64,000 nt of DNA from Beijerinckiaceae bacterium (GCA_947453205.1 CANGFT010000007.1:47921-111920), one strand, 5' to 3'. Positions 20,093-29,857 are shown, counted from the stretch's first letter. Notes: generated by a model not told the origin, from the letters alone. A program made the numbers and translations.

Positions 20093-20459
20093 GGCCTGTG
20101 ATCTCCGTGATGGTTCCATTCCTGATCGCCGCCTCAAGCGCCCTCCCATCCAGACCGAGCAATATCCCGGCAAGCTTGCGATAGGCCTTCAACTCGTCCC
20201 GGTTGATGTTCCCCCTGTCGCTCTTGGCGAAGCCATAGGCAAAGAACGCTTTATCGGCATGTCGAAACAAGATGATGGTGCGGAAACCCCGAGATTTGCC
20301 CTGCCCTTCCCGAGCCACCCGTTGCTTGATGACGCCGCCGCCAAGATCGGCGTCAATCAGGCCTTTCTCTGCGCGCTGCACGGCGGCGCAAAGCTCGCCG
20401 TCTGAAATTCCTTCATCGCCAGAAAATCGGGCGAATGGCTTGGTCTTAAAGATGCGCAT
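20085..20459 (-). CDS. RelE/HigB-superfamily toxin
   Basis: A 124-residue protein starting MRIFKTKPFARFSGDEGISD, with VKQR-type basic residues in GGGVIKQRVAREGQGKSRGF and FRTIILFRHADKAFFAYGFAKSD cut across the core. This pattern is that of the RelE-like toxins (DUF1044 group), ribosome-dependent or free mRNA interferases. GGAGG lies ten bases before the ATG. The toxin-first order and overlap with an HTH antitoxin match HigBA. An imperfect palindrome overlaps its promoter. Confidence 0.83.
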   Translation of the reverse strand: MRIFKTKPFARFSGDEGISDGELCAAVQRAEKGLIDADLGGGVIKQRVAREGQGKSRGFRTIILFRHADKAFFAYGFAKSDRGNINRDELKAYRKLAGILLGLDGRALEAAIRNGTITEITGHG

Positions 20460-20480
20460 TGCGCCAAGACCTCCAAAATC

Positions 20481-20498
20481 ATAACACTAAGTATTATA
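20481..20498 (-). promoter_or_regulatory. promoter -10 box and operator of the toxin-antitoxin pair
   Basis: On the minus strand a perfect TATAAT (20493-20498) is overlapped by the imperfect palindrome ATAACACT-A-AGTATTAT (20481-20497, one mismatch per arm). A convincing -35 box is not seen. Its position, about 22-40 bases before the toxin ATG, suits autorepression by the HTH antitoxin. Confidence 0.55.
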
Positions 20499-20531
20499 CC
20501 TGTCGATAGGGTAAACCGACCCGGCTCCCCC

Positions 20532-22166
20532 CTAAAGCTCCATCCCCAACTGCCGCTCCGCCCCCTGCTCCCGCTTCGCGCGTTTCGAGGAGGGCGCGAT
20601 CCAGGGCAGCAGGGGTTTTTGCTGGGCGAAGAGGTCGGCGATGGTGAGGATCTGGATTTTCGGGAAGCGGCCGTGGTTGGGGCTGTCGTAGAAGCCTGCG
20701 GCGGCGGCCTCCGTCTTCATGGGGCGGGTGGGCTCGGTCAGGGTGACGAAGACGCCGACCTTCGCCTTCTCCCGGTCCACGGTGGCGATGAGGTCGCGGA
20801 TCATCTTCACATCCACATGCTCGCCGCCCTTGACGGAGACCACGGCCTTTTCGTGGTTCCGGCCATCGGGCTGGAACCAGATATAGCCGTCGACCCCGCC
20901 ATCGGCGCCCTTGCGCCCGCCCTTGTAGGGCTGGGCGTTGATGAGGGAGAGGGTCCAGAGCTGGAATTCGTGCTTGTCGGCGCTGGCGAGCTCGCGGGCG
21001 GCGGCGAGGTCGCGGGGCACGCCATAGACATCGAATGTGGCCTGCGGGAAAGCATCGCGCAGGCGGTCGCGGATGAGGCCGATGGCCAGATGCGTCACGT
21101 CGATGCCGATCCACTGGCGGTTCAGTTTTTCAGCCGCATGAATGGTGGTGCCGCAGCCGCAGAAGGGATCAAGCACCACATCGCCCTCATTGGAGGAGGC
21201 TTTTAAAATGCGCTCCAATAAGGCGACGGGCTTTTGGGTGGGATAGCCGAGGCGTTCGGCGGCTTGTGCGCTTATTGGTGCGATGTCATCCCAAAGCGAT
21301 TGAATTAATTCGCCCGGACTTTCGTCAGCATACATTTTAAGTCGCAAGGCGCCATTGGGAGATGCTGGAAAGTGCAGGCGCCCTTCGCTATCATATTTCT
21401 TCATGCGCTCTAGGCCGCAGGACCAGCCATTCGGATGCGGTCTGTAAGTGACGCCATTACTCGCCTTAAATGGATATTGAAGATTAGGTCTTACGGATGG
21501 GTTTCTCAGGCTTACCGACTGCCACCTTCGACCATCGGCATCTATCTGCTTAAATTTCTTTTCAGTATCGCTATCGCTAAGCTCCCGATAAACCTTGTTC
21601 CAAGTGTATTGCCTAGATTTTGAATAGGACAGAATGGTGTCGGTCACATTACCAAATCTCGTTGATGCATTGCCATGCGCATGGGTGCGTTTCCAAATGA
21701 TTTCGCTTCTATAGTTTGCAACCCCAAACACCGCATCCAACAGCAGCTTCAAATAATGGCTCGCCGTGGGGTCGCAGTGCAGATAAAGCGAGCCCGTCGG
21801 CTTCAACACCCGATGCAATTCGATCAAGCGCACCGCCATCATGGCGAGATAGGCCATCATGTCGTTTTCTTTGAGCATGGCGCGCATGGCCCGCAGCATT
21901 TCGGCGGCGTCTGAATGGCCCGAGCGCATCACATCGTCAAAGGCCTCCTCCGCCGCATCGGTCCAATGCCATGTGTCCTCGAAAGCCTCGATCTGCGACT
22001 GGCTCTGCCGCCCGTCAGGCGACTTGAAAAGCACGTTGTAATTGGCGTTCGAATTGAAGGGCGGATCGAGATAGATCAGATCGACGCTCTCATCCTCGAT
22101 GTGGTTGCGCAGCACATCGAGATTGTCGCCGTAAAAAAGGGCGTCACCTGAGGGCGTCAGGCGCAT
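20532..22166 (-). CDS. DNA methyltransferase fused to a restriction-endonuclease-like domain
   Basis: A 544-residue protein. Residues 1-370 form a beta-class amino methyltransferase: catalytic motif IV DPPF at 34-37 precedes the SAM motif DPFCGCGT at 333-340, with the target-recognition region between (about 150-300). Residues 415-515 resemble a PD-(D/E)xK nuclease fold: GADGGVDGYIWF followed by AVVSVKGG, where Ser replaces the usual acidic residue before Lys. Whether the nuclease half cleaves is unknown. The bases coding the recognition region (about 21299-21719) are clearly AT-richer than the rest. No partner R or S gene is adjacent; the toxin-antitoxin pair lies downstream. Confidence 0.85.
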   Translation of the reverse strand: MRLTPSGDALFYGDNLDVLRNHIEDESVDLIYLDPPFNSNANYNVLFKSPDGRQSQSQIEAFEDTWHWTDAAEEAFDDVMRSGHSDAAEMLRAMRAMLKENDMMAYLAMMAVRLIELHRVLKPTGSLYLHCDPTASHYLKLLLDAVFGVANYRSEIIWKRTHAHGNASTRFGNVTDTILSYSKSRQYTWNKVYRELSDSDTEKKFKQIDADGRRWQSVSLRNPSVRPNLQYPFKASNGVTYRPHPNGWSCGLERMKKYDSEGRLHFPASPNGALRLKMYADESPGELIQSLWDDIAPISAQAAERLGYPTQKPVALLERILKASSNEGDVVLDPFCGCGTTIHAAEKLNRQWIGIDVTHLAIGLIRDRLRDAFPQATFDVYGVPRDLAAARELASADKHEFQLWTLSLINAQPYKGGRKGADGGVDGYIWFQPDGRNHEKAVVSVKGGEHVDVKMIRDLIATVDREKAKVGVFVTLTEPTRPMKTEAAAAGFYDSPNHGRFPKIQILTIADLFAQQKPLLPWIAPSSKRAKREQGAERQLGMEL

Positions 22167-22330
22167 GGCGCGGCGCTGGGAATGGGCATGGGAAATCCGA
22201 TCAGCGATTCAGTCGCCGATCAGTTTAGCGCGAGCCTGCATCATTGCCAAGATTGTGTTGCAGGGCGTCATGTCAGCCCGACAAGCGCCCGGGGAAGCAG
22301 CAGGGTTGGGCGAAATGCTTCAGCCCTGCC

Positions 22331-22936
22331 CTACCCCTTCGCCTCCAGCAGCCGCGCCGCATAGCGGGCCATCAGGTCGACTTCGAGGTTCAGGTCGTCG
22401 CCCGTCTTGCGCTCGCCCCAGGTGGTGACGGCCAGCGTGTGGGGGATCAGGAGGATCGAGAAGACGTCGCCCTTGACGCTGTTCACCGTCAGCGAGGTTC
22501 CATCAAGGCTGATGGAGCCCTTCTCGGCGATGAATTTGGCGAGATCATGCGGCGCGCGGATGTCGAAATGGGCCATGCCGTCGAAATCCCGGCGCTCGAC
22601 GATATGGCCGAGGCCGTCCACATGGCCGGTGACGATATGGCCGCCAAGCTCGGCGCCCAGGGTGAGCGAACGCTCCAGATTGATGCGCGAGCCCACCTGC
22701 CAGCGCCCCACCGTCGTGCGGGCCAAAGTCTCGGCGGCGGCGTCGACCTCGAACCAGTGGCGGCCCTCGCGCGTGCCGAAATCAACCGCCGTCAGGCAGG
22801 GGCCGGAGCAGGCGATGGAGGCGCCCATGGCGATGGTCGCGGGGTCATAGGCGGTCTCGATGCGGATGCGCTTGAGCTCCCCGCGATCCTCGATCGAAAG
22901 GACGCGGCCGACATCGGAGACAAGACCGGTGAACAT
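22331..22936 (-). CDS. ribE: riboflavin synthase, alpha subunit
   Basis: Converts two 6,7-dimethyl-8-ribityllumazines to riboflavin. [12 protein letters not shown] at the N-terminus and two repeated lumazine-binding half-domains (for example GGHIVTGHVDGLG) identify it; 201 residues is usual. ATG 22936 shares one base with the ribD stop (TGATG), so ribD-ribE translation is coupled. No FMN riboswitch was recognised upstream of the block. Confidence 0.95.
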   Translation of the reverse strand: MFTGLVSDVGRVLSIEDRGELKRIRIETAYDPATIAMGASIACSGPCLTAVDFGTREGRHWFEVDAAAETLARTTVGRWQVGSRINLERSLTLGAELGGHIVTGHVDGLGHIVERRDFDGMAHFDIRAPHDLAKFIAEKGSISLDGTSLTVNSVKGDVFSILLIPHTLAVTTWGERKTGDDLNLEVDLMARYAARLLEAKG

Positions 22937-24075
22937 CAAAACACCCTTTCAAGATGGCGGAAGCGGTCTGCGCCGACGCGGCCTTCTTCGATCAATCGAA
23001 ACTTCGCATCCCCGTCGAGGGCGCGGCGCGCCTCGGCGCTGAGCGCGGGCACGCCCTGCCCGCCGAATGGTTTTGGCGCGGTGAAGAGCGCAACCTCGTC
23101 AGCGAGCCCGCGCAGGATGAGTTCGCTCGCCAGCGTGGGGCCGCCCTCGCTCAGAACGCGGGTGATCCCGCGCTTGCCCAGCGCCTTGAGGGCGGCGAGC
23201 GGATCGAGGCGGCCTGAGGCGTCACGCGCCACGCGCAAAACCTCGACGCCCGAAGCCTCAAGCGCCGCCTGAGCCGATACGGGCGCATCCTCCGCGCAGA
23301 TCACGAGCACCCCATGGTCCCCGGCGGTGGCGACGAGGCGCGAGGACAGGGGCGTGCGCAGGCGGCTGTCGAGGACGATGCGCAGGGGCTTGCGGTTCGC
23401 CAGACCGGGGAGGCGCACCGTGAGCAGCGGATCGTCCGCCAGCACCGTGCCCACGCCCACCATGATCGCATCGTGCATGGCGCGCATGACCTGCACGCGG
23501 CCATTGGCGGGGGCGCCAGTTATCATCAAGCGGGGATCATGCGCGCCGCCTGCGGCGAAGCCGTCGAGGGTCTGCGCCAGCTTCACGGTCACCATGGGGC
23601 GCCCTTCGGTGATGCGCATGATATGGCCGAGATTGCCGCGCCGCGCCTCCAGCACGCCGACGCCCGTGCGCAGGCCGATGCCCGCCTCCACGATCTTGGC
23701 GTGGCCGCGCCCGGCCACCCGCACGTCAGGATCCTCCAGAGCCGAGACCACGCGGGCGAGGCCCGCCGTCACGATGGCGTCGGCGCAGGGGGCGGTGACG
23801 CCGTAGTGGCTGCAAGGTTCGAGGCTCACATAGAGCGTCGCGCCCCTGGCCCGCTCGCCCGCCTCGCGGATCGCTTCGGTCTCGGCATGGGGGCGACCGC
23901 CCGGCATGGTCGCGCCGCGCGCCACGATGACGCCGTCCCGGACGATGACGCAGCCGACGGCTGGATTGGGCGCCGTGAGCCCAAGCCCGCGCCTGCCATA
24001 GGAGATGGCCGCGGTCATGAAGCGGGCGTCCGTCGCCTCGTCAGGCGCGACGTCGATGTCGAAACGTGAACTCAT
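22936..24075 (-). CDS. ribD: bifunctional diaminohydroxyphosphoribosylaminopyrimidine deaminase / reductase
   Basis: Second and third steps of riboflavin synthesis. The N-terminal zinc deaminase has [11 protein letters not shown] and [17 protein letters not shown] (His, two Cys ligands and catalytic Glu). The C-terminal reductase (from about residue 150) has [11 protein letters not shown] and [15 protein letters not shown]. The 379-residue length is normal. It overlaps nrdR by four bases and ribE by one base. Confidence 0.95.
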   Translation of the reverse strand: MSSRFDIDVAPDEATDARFMTAAISYGRRGLGLTAPNPAVGCVIVRDGVIVARGATMPGGRPHAETEAIREAGERARGATLYVSLEPCSHYGVTAPCADAIVTAGLARVVSALEDPDVRVAGRGHAKIVEAGIGLRTGVGVLEARRGNLGHIMRITEGRPMVTVKLAQTLDGFAAGGAHDPRLMITGAPANGRVQVMRAMHDAIMVGVGTVLADDPLLTVRLPGLANRKPLRIVLDSRLRTPLSSRLVATAGDHGVLVICAEDAPVSAQAALEASGVEVLRVARDASGRLDPLAALKALGKRGITRVLSEGGPTLASELILRGLADEVALFTAPKPFGGQGVPALSAEARRALDGDAKFRLIEEGRVGADRFRHLERVF

Positions 24076-24587
24076 GCGCCTCCCGGAGCGGGCTCACGCC
24101 GCTGCCTGGGCTTCGCTGCGGGCTCGGGCTCGGCCTCATCCCCCGCCAGTTCATCCACAATGGCGCCGAAATCCCGCGCCTCGCGGAAGTTGCGGTAGAC
24201 CGAGGCGAAACGCACATAGGCGACGCCGTCGAGCAGCCGCAACCCCTCCATGACAAGCTCGCCGATGCGGTCGCTCGTCACCTCCGGGTCGCCCTGGCTT
24301 TCGAGCTGGCGCACGACGCCATTGACCATGCGCTCGACCCGCTCGGAATCGACGCTGCGCTTGCGCAGCGCGATGTCGATGGAGCGCATGAGCTTCTCGC
24401 GGTCAAAGGGCACGCGGCGGCCGGACTTCTTCAGCACCATCAGCTCGCGCAGCTGCACGCGCTCGAAGGTGGTGAAGCGCCCGCCGCAATCAGGACAGAC
24501 GCGCCGCCGCCGGATGGACGACGCGTCCTCTGTGGGGCGCGAGTCCTTCACCTGGGTCTCCAGACTGCCGCAATAGGGGCAACGCAT
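24072..24587 (-). CDS. nrdR: transcriptional repressor NrdR
   Basis: Zinc-ribbon/ATP-cone repressor of ribonucleotide reductase genes. The N-terminal zinc ribbon is MRCPYCGS...[14 protein letters not shown], followed by an ATP-cone domain with [18 protein letters not shown]. It is 171 residues; the C-terminal 20 residues are a low-complexity Pro/Ala/Arg tail. It sits between glyA and ribD, its usual alphaproteobacterial location. Confidence 0.95.
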   Translation of the reverse strand: MRCPYCGSLETQVKDSRPTEDASSIRRRRVCPDCGGRFTTFERVQLRELMVLKKSGRRVPFDREKLMRSIDIALRKRSVDSERVERMVNGVVRQLESQGDPEVTSDRIGELVMEGLRLLDGVAYVRFASVYRNFREARDFGAIVDELAGDEAEPEPAAKPRQRREPAPGGA

Positions 24588-24616
24588 GGATCAGATCCTC
24601 CCCGACCGGGGCTTCA

Positions 24617-25891
24617 TCAATAGATCGGAAAACGCTGCGTCAGGGCGCTGACGCGGGCGAGCACCGAGGCCTCCACGGCGCCGTTGCCCGCCTCGCCATT
24701 CTTGGCAAGCCCGTCGAGCGTCTCGACCACGAGGGCGCCGACTTCGGTGAATTCGGCGACGCCAAAGCCCCGCGAGGTGGCGGCGGGCGTGCCAAGGCGG
24801 ATGCCGGAGGTCACAAAGGGCTTTTCGGGATCGAAGGGGATGCCGTTCTTGTTGCAGGTGATGTGGGCGCGGCCCAGAGCCGCCTCAGCCGCCTTGCCGG
24901 TCAGCTTCCTGGCGCGCAGATCGACGAGCATCAGGTGATTGTCGGTGCCGCCGGTCACGATGTCGAAGCCGCCAGCCTTCACCGCCTCGGCGAGCGCCTT
25001 GGCGTTGTCGACGATCTGCCGGGCGTAGGCCTTGAACTCCGGCCGCAGCGCCTCGCCGAAGGCGACCGCCTTGGCGGCGATGACATGCATGAGCGGGCCG
25101 CCCTGGAGGCCGGGGAAGATCGCCGAATTGATCTTCTTGGCCATGTCCTCGTCGTCCGTGAGGATCAGGCCGCCGCGCGGGCCGCGCAGGGTCTTGTGGG
25201 TGGTCGTCGTCACCACATGGGCGTGGGGGAAGGGCGAGGGATGGGCGCCGCCCGCCACGAGCCCGGCGAAATGGGCCATATCCACCAGGAACACCGCGCC
25301 CACGGCGTCGGCGATCTGGCGGAAGCGGGGGAAATCCCAGAGCCGCGCATAGGCCGAGCCGCCCGCGATGATGAGCCGGGGCTTGTGCTCATGGGCGAGG
25401 CGCTCAACGTCATCCATGTCGATGCGCTGGGTGTCAGGCGAGACGCCGTAGCTGACAGGCTTGAACCACTTGCCGGACATGTTGACCGCAGAGCCGTGGG
25501 TCAGATGGCCGCCGGCGGCCAGATCAAGCCCCATGAAGGTGTCGCCGGGCTTCAGGCAGGCCAGAAACACCGCCTGATTCGCCTGGCTGCCGGAATTGGG
25601 CTGCACATTGGCGAATTTGCAGCCGAAAAGCTCTGTGGCGCGGTCGATCGCGAGCTTCTCGGCGATGTCCACGAACTGGCAGCCGCCATAATAGCGCCGA
25701 CCCGGATAGCCCTCCGCATATTTGTTCGTCATCACCGAACCCTGCGCTTCGAGGACGGCGCGCGAGACGATGTTTTCCGAGGCGATCAGCTCGATTTCGT
25801 CACGCTGGCGGCCAAGCTCGAGCTCGATGGAGCGGGCGATTTCGGGATCGGACTGGGCGAGCGAGGCGGCGAAGAAGCTGTTGGATGTCAT
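24617..25891 (-). CDS. glyA: serine hydroxymethyltransferase
   Basis: PLP enzyme interconverting serine and glycine with tetrahydrofolate, the main source of one-carbon units. The N-terminal [31 protein letters not shown] and the PLP-lysine motif [16 protein letters not shown] are diagnostic. ATG 25891 gives 424 residues and begins just before the conserved N-terminus; the open frame continues to 26284 without family support. It heads glyA-nrdR-ribD-ribE. Confidence 0.97.
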   Translation of the reverse strand: MTSNSFFAASLAQSDPEIARSIELELGRQRDEIELIASENIVSRAVLEAQGSVMTNKYAEGYPGRRYYGGCQFVDIAEKLAIDRATELFGCKFANVQPNSGSQANQAVFLACLKPGDTFMGLDLAAGGHLTHGSAVNMSGKWFKPVSYGVSPDTQRIDMDDVERLAHEHKPRLIIAGGSAYARLWDFPRFRQIADAVGAVFLVDMAHFAGLVAGGAHPSPFPHAHVVTTTTHKTLRGPRGGLILTDDEDMAKKINSAIFPGLQGGPLMHVIAAKAVAFGEALRPEFKAYARQIVDNAKALAEAVKAGGFDIVTGGTDNHLMLVDLRARKLTGKAAEAALGRAHITCNKNGIPFDPEKPFVTSGIRLGTPAATSRGFGVAEFTEVGALVVETLDGLAKNGEAGNGAVEASVLARVSALTQRFPIY

Positions 25892-26067
25892 GTCAACCCC
25901 GGTGGGTTCTGCCGCCATAGGGCGGCGCGTGAGGCGCTGGCGAGGAATGGACTGGCCCAAGCCATCACAAGATGTAGAAGGCCTGCCCTTGAATCCCCCT
26001 GCCCTTAGCATGGCGCTCGCCATGGTGGAAGGCGGCGCGTGGCCCCTGCCCGCCTTCGCCGCACATG

Positions 26068-26093
26068 AAAAAGGCCCGGCTTGGGGCCGGGCC
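26068..26093 (-). terminator. intrinsic terminator of the L,D-transpeptidase gene
   Basis: On the minus strand GGCCCGGC, a five-base loop, GCCGGGCC and TTTTTC (26093 down to 26068) form an 8-bp GC-rich terminator 25 bases after the stop codon at 26118. Confidence 0.85.
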
Positions 26094-26117
26094 TGCAGGA
26101 TCGGGATCAGAGCGCGC

Positions 26118-27473
26118 TCAGTCGTCGCCCATGGGGTCGAGCAAGCCGCTCTTCTGGACCGCGCCTGCGCGCGGATCACGATTCGGCGCCTCGACCGGCT
26201 GGAGCGCGGGCTGGAGCGAAGCCACCGTCGAGCCGAAGCCGTCGCGCTGATAGATGTCCTCGCGGAACTGCACGATCCCGTCATTGGCCCAGGCGGTCAC
26301 ATAGACCCAGTGGACCGGAACGGGCGCGACGGGACGCGCGTCAAGGCGCGCGCCGGAGCGGATGGCCTCGTCGATATGGTCGCGGTCCCAGCCGGGGGTG
26401 TCCTTGAGGATCCAGGCGACATAATCGCGGATGTTCTGCACGCGCACGCAGCCCGAGGAGACGAAGCGATAGTCGTCGCCGAAGACGCCCTTGGCGGGGG
26501 TGTCGTGCATATAGACGCCATGGGGGTTGGGGATGTTCACCCGCACCACGCCGAGCGAATTGACGTCCGCGCCGGGATCCTGACGGAAGCGATAGTTCAC
26601 CGCATCCATGGAGTTCCAGTTGACGGCCGAGGGCGGGACTTCGTTGCCCGCCTTGTCGATCACGCGGATCTTGTTGTCGGAGAGGTAGTTCGGGTCCGCC
26701 TGCATCTTGGGGATCAGATCCTTGCGGATGATCGAGACAGGCACGGTCCAGAAGGGGTTGAAGTTGATCTCCACCACCTTGGCCTGCATGACCGGCGACT
26801 GGCGGTCGATCTTGCCGACGCCCGCAGCGTGATGGCTGAAGACCATGCCGCCCTCCACCGTCTCAACGGCGGCGGCCGGAATGTTCATGGTGATGAAGCG
26901 CGGGCCGAGATTGGCGGAGAAGCTGCGCAGGCGCACCAGATTGAGCTCAAGCTGGCGCAGGCGGTCCTGCGCGGGCACGTTGAGGGCCTGGAAGGTCTGC
27001 GCTGCGACGACGCCCGTGGCGTTGATGCCATGGCGCGCCTGGAAGCGGCGCACGGCGGCCTGCACATAGGAATCGAAGACCGGGGAGACGCCGACGGCCT
27101 CGTCGAGGTCGCCCGTCACCATCAGGCGCCTGCGCAAAGCCACGACCACGGCGCCATTGGAGCCGAGCTTGAGGGTCTGGCCCGCAGGCACGCCCTGCCA
27201 GCCGCCGCGCGCAAGCAGCTCGCGATATTGCTGGATGGCGGCCTCGGTCATGGCCACGGTCTGCTGCGAGAGCAGCGGGGTCACGGTGCGCTTGACCTGC
27301 AGCGCCGCATCCGCGTCGTATTTCTGCTCCCATTCGGCCTGAGCCGCAAAGCCGTCGATCGGGGCGGCGAAAGCCGCGCTCCCGTTCAGTCCGACCAGCA
27401 GGGCCGAAAGGCTCGTGGCGCCGAACCCCTGCGCGAAGAGGCGCCGGGAAAGAATATGTTTCGTCGTGTTCAC
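26118..27473 (-). CDS. L,D-transpeptidase with peptidoglycan-binding domain
   Basis: Periplasmic enzyme forming 3-3 cross-links in peptidoglycan or attaching proteins to it. An N-terminal export signal ([20 protein letters not shown]) precedes a PG_binding_1-like region ([18 protein letters not shown], about residue 145) and a YkuD catalytic domain with HGVYMHDTP...SSGCVRVQN (catalytic His and Cys). GTG 27473 has GGAG seven bases upstream and is preferred over the GTG at 27491. An LdtR-type regulator gene lies 250 bases upstream on the same strand. In Liberibacter and Sinorhizobium, LdtR controls such a gene (ldtP). Confidence 0.9.
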   Translation of the reverse strand: MNTTKHILSRRLFAQGFGATSLSALLVGLNGSAAFAAPIDGFAAQAEWEQKYDADAALQVKRTVTPLLSQQTVAMTEAAIQQYRELLARGGWQGVPAGQTLKLGSNGAVVVALRRRLMVTGDLDEAVGVSPVFDSYVQAAVRRFQARHGINATGVVAAQTFQALNVPAQDRLRQLELNLVRLRSFSANLGPRFITMNIPAAAVETVEGGMVFSHHAAGVGKIDRQSPVMQAKVVEINFNPFWTVPVSIIRKDLIPKMQADPNYLSDNKIRVIDKAGNEVPPSAVNWNSMDAVNYRFRQDPGADVNSLGVVRVNIPNPHGVYMHDTPAKGVFGDDYRFVSSGCVRVQNIRDYVAWILKDTPGWDRDHIDEAIRSGARLDARPVAPVPVHWVYVTAWANDGIVQFREDIYQRDGFGSTVASLQPALQPVEAPNRDPRAGAVQKSGLLDPMGDD

Positions 27474-27723
27474 TGACCGCTCCAATCGCACAGCCGCTGA
27501 AGGCGATTTCGCAGGCCCATGGCGAGGGACGCCGGAACCTGCGGATTCTGCAGTGCTCTCGTCCGGAATCGAGCTCCGGCCTCAAGCTTCAACCTAACAT
27601 GTGCGCCCCCAGATAGGAACGAACAGTCAGGCTGTTTTGTGGCGCCGCGCCATAATGGGCGGCTGACCAGCGCCTTCCCCGGGCCACTGTTGCAAAGAAG
27701 CGACGCTGGGGAGGCGCAGACCA

Positions 27724-28218
27724 TCAAAGCCGATACCTGATCTGGTCGGTCCAGAAGCGCTCCAGCCGCGCGAGCGACTGATTCAGGACCGAAAACTCGT
27801 CGCAGGAGACGCCGCCGATTCGCTCGACCGTGATGATGTGCTTCTCATAGAGGCCTGCGACGATGGCGTGCGCCTCCCGGCCCTTCTGCGTCAGGCTGAT
27901 GCGCACGTTGCGCCGATCCTCATCCGCGCGGGCGTGCTGGAGGTAGCCCGCCTCGACCAGTTTCTTGACGTTGTGGGAGACATTGGCGCCGAGATAGTAG
28001 CCGCGCGTGCGCAGCTCGCCCGCCGTCACTTCCTCGTCCGCGATGTTGTAGAGCAGCAACGCCTGAACGGGCGTGATGTCTTCAGCGCCCCGACGCTCCA
28101 GGGCGTCCTTCACCACATCGAGCAGGCGCCGATGCAGCCGCTCCACCAGGGTCAACGCCTGAAGATAGGCGGGGCGCACCGCTTCGATCCGTCCGCCGTC
28201 AAACTCTGTCGCCAGCAT
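27724..28218 (-). CDS. ldtR: MarR-family regulator, LdtR-like
   Basis: A 164-residue winged-helix protein. The recognition region GYYLGANVSHNVKKLVEAGY and the wing RADEDRRNVRISLTQKG are of MarR type and closely resemble LdtR. LdtR regulates L,D-transpeptidase and stress tolerance in Hyphomicrobiales. ATG 28218 follows GAGGACAAGG, and the frame is open to 28260. Its position immediately upstream of an L,D-transpeptidase gene supports the call. Confidence 0.82.
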   Translation of the reverse strand: MLATEFDGGRIEAVRPAYLQALTLVERLHRRLLDVVKDALERRGAEDITPVQALLLYNIADEEVTAGELRTRGYYLGANVSHNVKKLVEAGYLQHARADEDRRNVRISLTQKGREAHAIVAGLYEKHIITVERIGGVSCDEFSVLNQSLARLERFWTDQIRYRL

Positions 28219-28358
28219 GTGTAACCTTGTCCTCACCATATGCCTCGATACGGAGGCCACATTGCGCTGACATGGTGAACAAACCTGAACGCGCCGCAGG
28301 CGATTTTAACGATAGGCCGGAAAATTCGGGGCCATGGTGAATGAAGCGTAAAGAGCGC

Positions 28359-28805
28359 CTAATCCCGCTCCTGCGCAGCGTTCCAGGTGAGGATGAAATA
28401 GACGACGATCAGGCAGAGGCTGACGAGCGCCATCAGGAGCCCGCCCGCCTGAAAGTCCGGCAGGAAAAGGGAGATGATGATCCCGGCGCAGGCTGAGAAG
28501 AGCCAGAGCACCCCGCCCCAGGCCGCCGCAAGCCACAGGCCCACCGCCGCCAGAAGATCAGCGACCGCAAAAAAGACGATCGCGGCGGCCACTGGCCCCG
28601 GCAGGGCGTCGAGGGGCGCGACCTCGGGGGCGAGGATGATCTTCCAGTGCATGAGGCCCTGAAACAGCCAGAGCACCGCCACCACCCGCATGAAGACGAC
28701 CAGCAGGAGGCTCCAGCGGTCGGCCTGCCGCTGCTGCGAATTGGGGCCGATGTCGATGGATTCGGAATGATCGTCGCGCCCTCTGGCGCGGCCGAGCCGC
28801 ATCAT
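28359..28805 (-). CDS. small integral membrane protein (DUF6163-like)
   Basis: A 148-residue protein with a charged N-terminus and four hydrophobic segments over about residues 30-140. It resembles the uncharacterised DUF6163 proteins found next to ldtR in Hyphomicrobiales. The ATG overlaps the stop of the upstream hydrolase gene (ATGATG), so the two may be co-translated. Its role is unknown; context hints at cell-envelope function. Confidence 0.65.
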   Translation of the reverse strand: MMRLGRARGRDDHSESIDIGPNSQQRQADRWSLLLVVFMRVVAVLWLFQGLMHWKIILAPEVAPLDALPGPVAAAIVFFAVADLLAAVGLWLAAAWGGVLWLFSACAGIIISLFLPDFQAGGLLMALVSLCLIVVYFILTWNAAQERD

Positions 28806-29857
28806 GGCGCGTCCCCGGCGAATGTGAGGTCATCGGCGCCGAGGGGGGCGAAACAGGCGTCGACGCTTGCGGCGTCCACCTCGTCGAGCCCGGCGGGGCT
28901 CCAGCGGGGCTTGTTGTCCTTGTCGATGATCACCGCGCGCACACCTTCATAGAAATCCGCCATCTTGCAGATGCGGGAGACGATGCGGAACTCGATCCGC
29001 AGGCAGGCCTCGATCTCCATGCCGCGGCCTTCCGCCATCTGGCGCAGGCCGATGGCCACACTGGTCGGTGATTTCGCCCTTAGCAAGGCCAGAGTCTGCG
29101 CCGCGAAGGCTGAGCCTTCCGCCACAGCCTTCTCCAGCGCCAGCAAGAGATGGGCGACCCCGCAGGGCCCGAAGGCCTCGGCGATCAGCGCCCGATGGGG
29201 CCCAAGCGTTCCGGCGGGCGCCGGCGCCGCGAAGCTTGCGATGATGGCGTCAGCGTCGCCGGGGGCCTCGAGGGCGCGGGCGAGGTCGTCGAAGCGGGCG
29301 GAGGGGACGTAGGAGGTGGCGAGCCCCAGCTCCACCGCATCCCCCGCCCCGAGCCGCGCGCCGGTGACGCCGAGATAGGCGCCCGTGGCGCCCGGCAGGC
29401 GCGGCAGGAAATGGGTCGCGCCGACGTCCGGAAAGAAGCCGATGGCGACCTCGGGCATGGCGAAGACGAGCCTGTCCCCGGCGATGCGGTGGGAGCCATG
29501 GATCGAAACGCCGACGCCCCCGCCCATGACATAGCCGTCGAGCAGGGCGACATAGGGTTTGGGATAGCGGGCGATGCGCTGGTTGAGGCGATATTCCTCG
29601 CGATAGAAATCAAGCTGTTCGGCGAAGCGCCCCGCCGTGCCCAGCTCATGCATCAGGCGAATGTCGCCGCCCGCGCAAAAGGCCCGCCCGCCAGCGCCGC
29701 AGATGACGACGCGCGCGACCGAAGGATCATCCGCCCAGCGCGCCAAAGCCGCGTCGAGGCCCCGCACCATCTCGTGGTTCAGCGCATTGAGCGCCTGCGG
29801 CCGGTTGAGCAGCACAAAGCCCGCAGCGCCGCGCTTTTCGCAGATGATGTCGCTCAT
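28802..29857 (-). CDS. 3-hydroxyisobutyryl-CoA hydrolase (enoyl-CoA hydratase/isomerase fold)
   Basis: Crotonase-fold enzyme; the valine-catabolic hydrolase is the best fit. The oxyanion-hole motif is GGRAFCAGGDIRLMHE, and EVAIGFFPDVGATHFLPRLP is characteristic of the HIBYL-CoA hydrolase branch rather than simple hydratases. The 351-residue length matches that branch. It is followed with overlap by the small membrane protein. Confidence 0.85.
   Translation of the reverse strand: MSDIICEKRGAAGFVLLNRPQALNALNHEMVRGLDAALARWADDPSVARVVICGAGGRAFCAGGDIRLMHELGTAGRFAEQLDFYREEYRLNQRIARYPKPYVALLDGYVMGGGVGVSIHGSHRIAGDRLVFAMPEVAIGFFPDVGATHFLPRLPGATGAYLGVTGARLGAGDAVELGLATSYVPSARFDDLARALEAPGDADAIIASFAAPAPAGTLGPHRALIAEAFGPCGVAHLLLALEKAVAEGSAFAAQTLALLRAKSPTSVAIGLRQMAEGRGMEIEACLRIEFRIVSRICKMADFYEGVRAVIIDKDNKPRWSPAGLDEVDAASVDACFAPLGADDLTFAGDAP

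Noticed and set aside
22167..22330. FMN or other riboswitch near the rib genes
   Set aside because: The gap lies downstream of ribE and no conserved RFN-type helices could be recognised there or upstream of glyA.
25722..27476. 584-codon plus-strand frame spanning glyA and the transpeptidase in reverse
   Set aside because: It crosses two real genes and a terminator on the other strand and has no recognisable motif.
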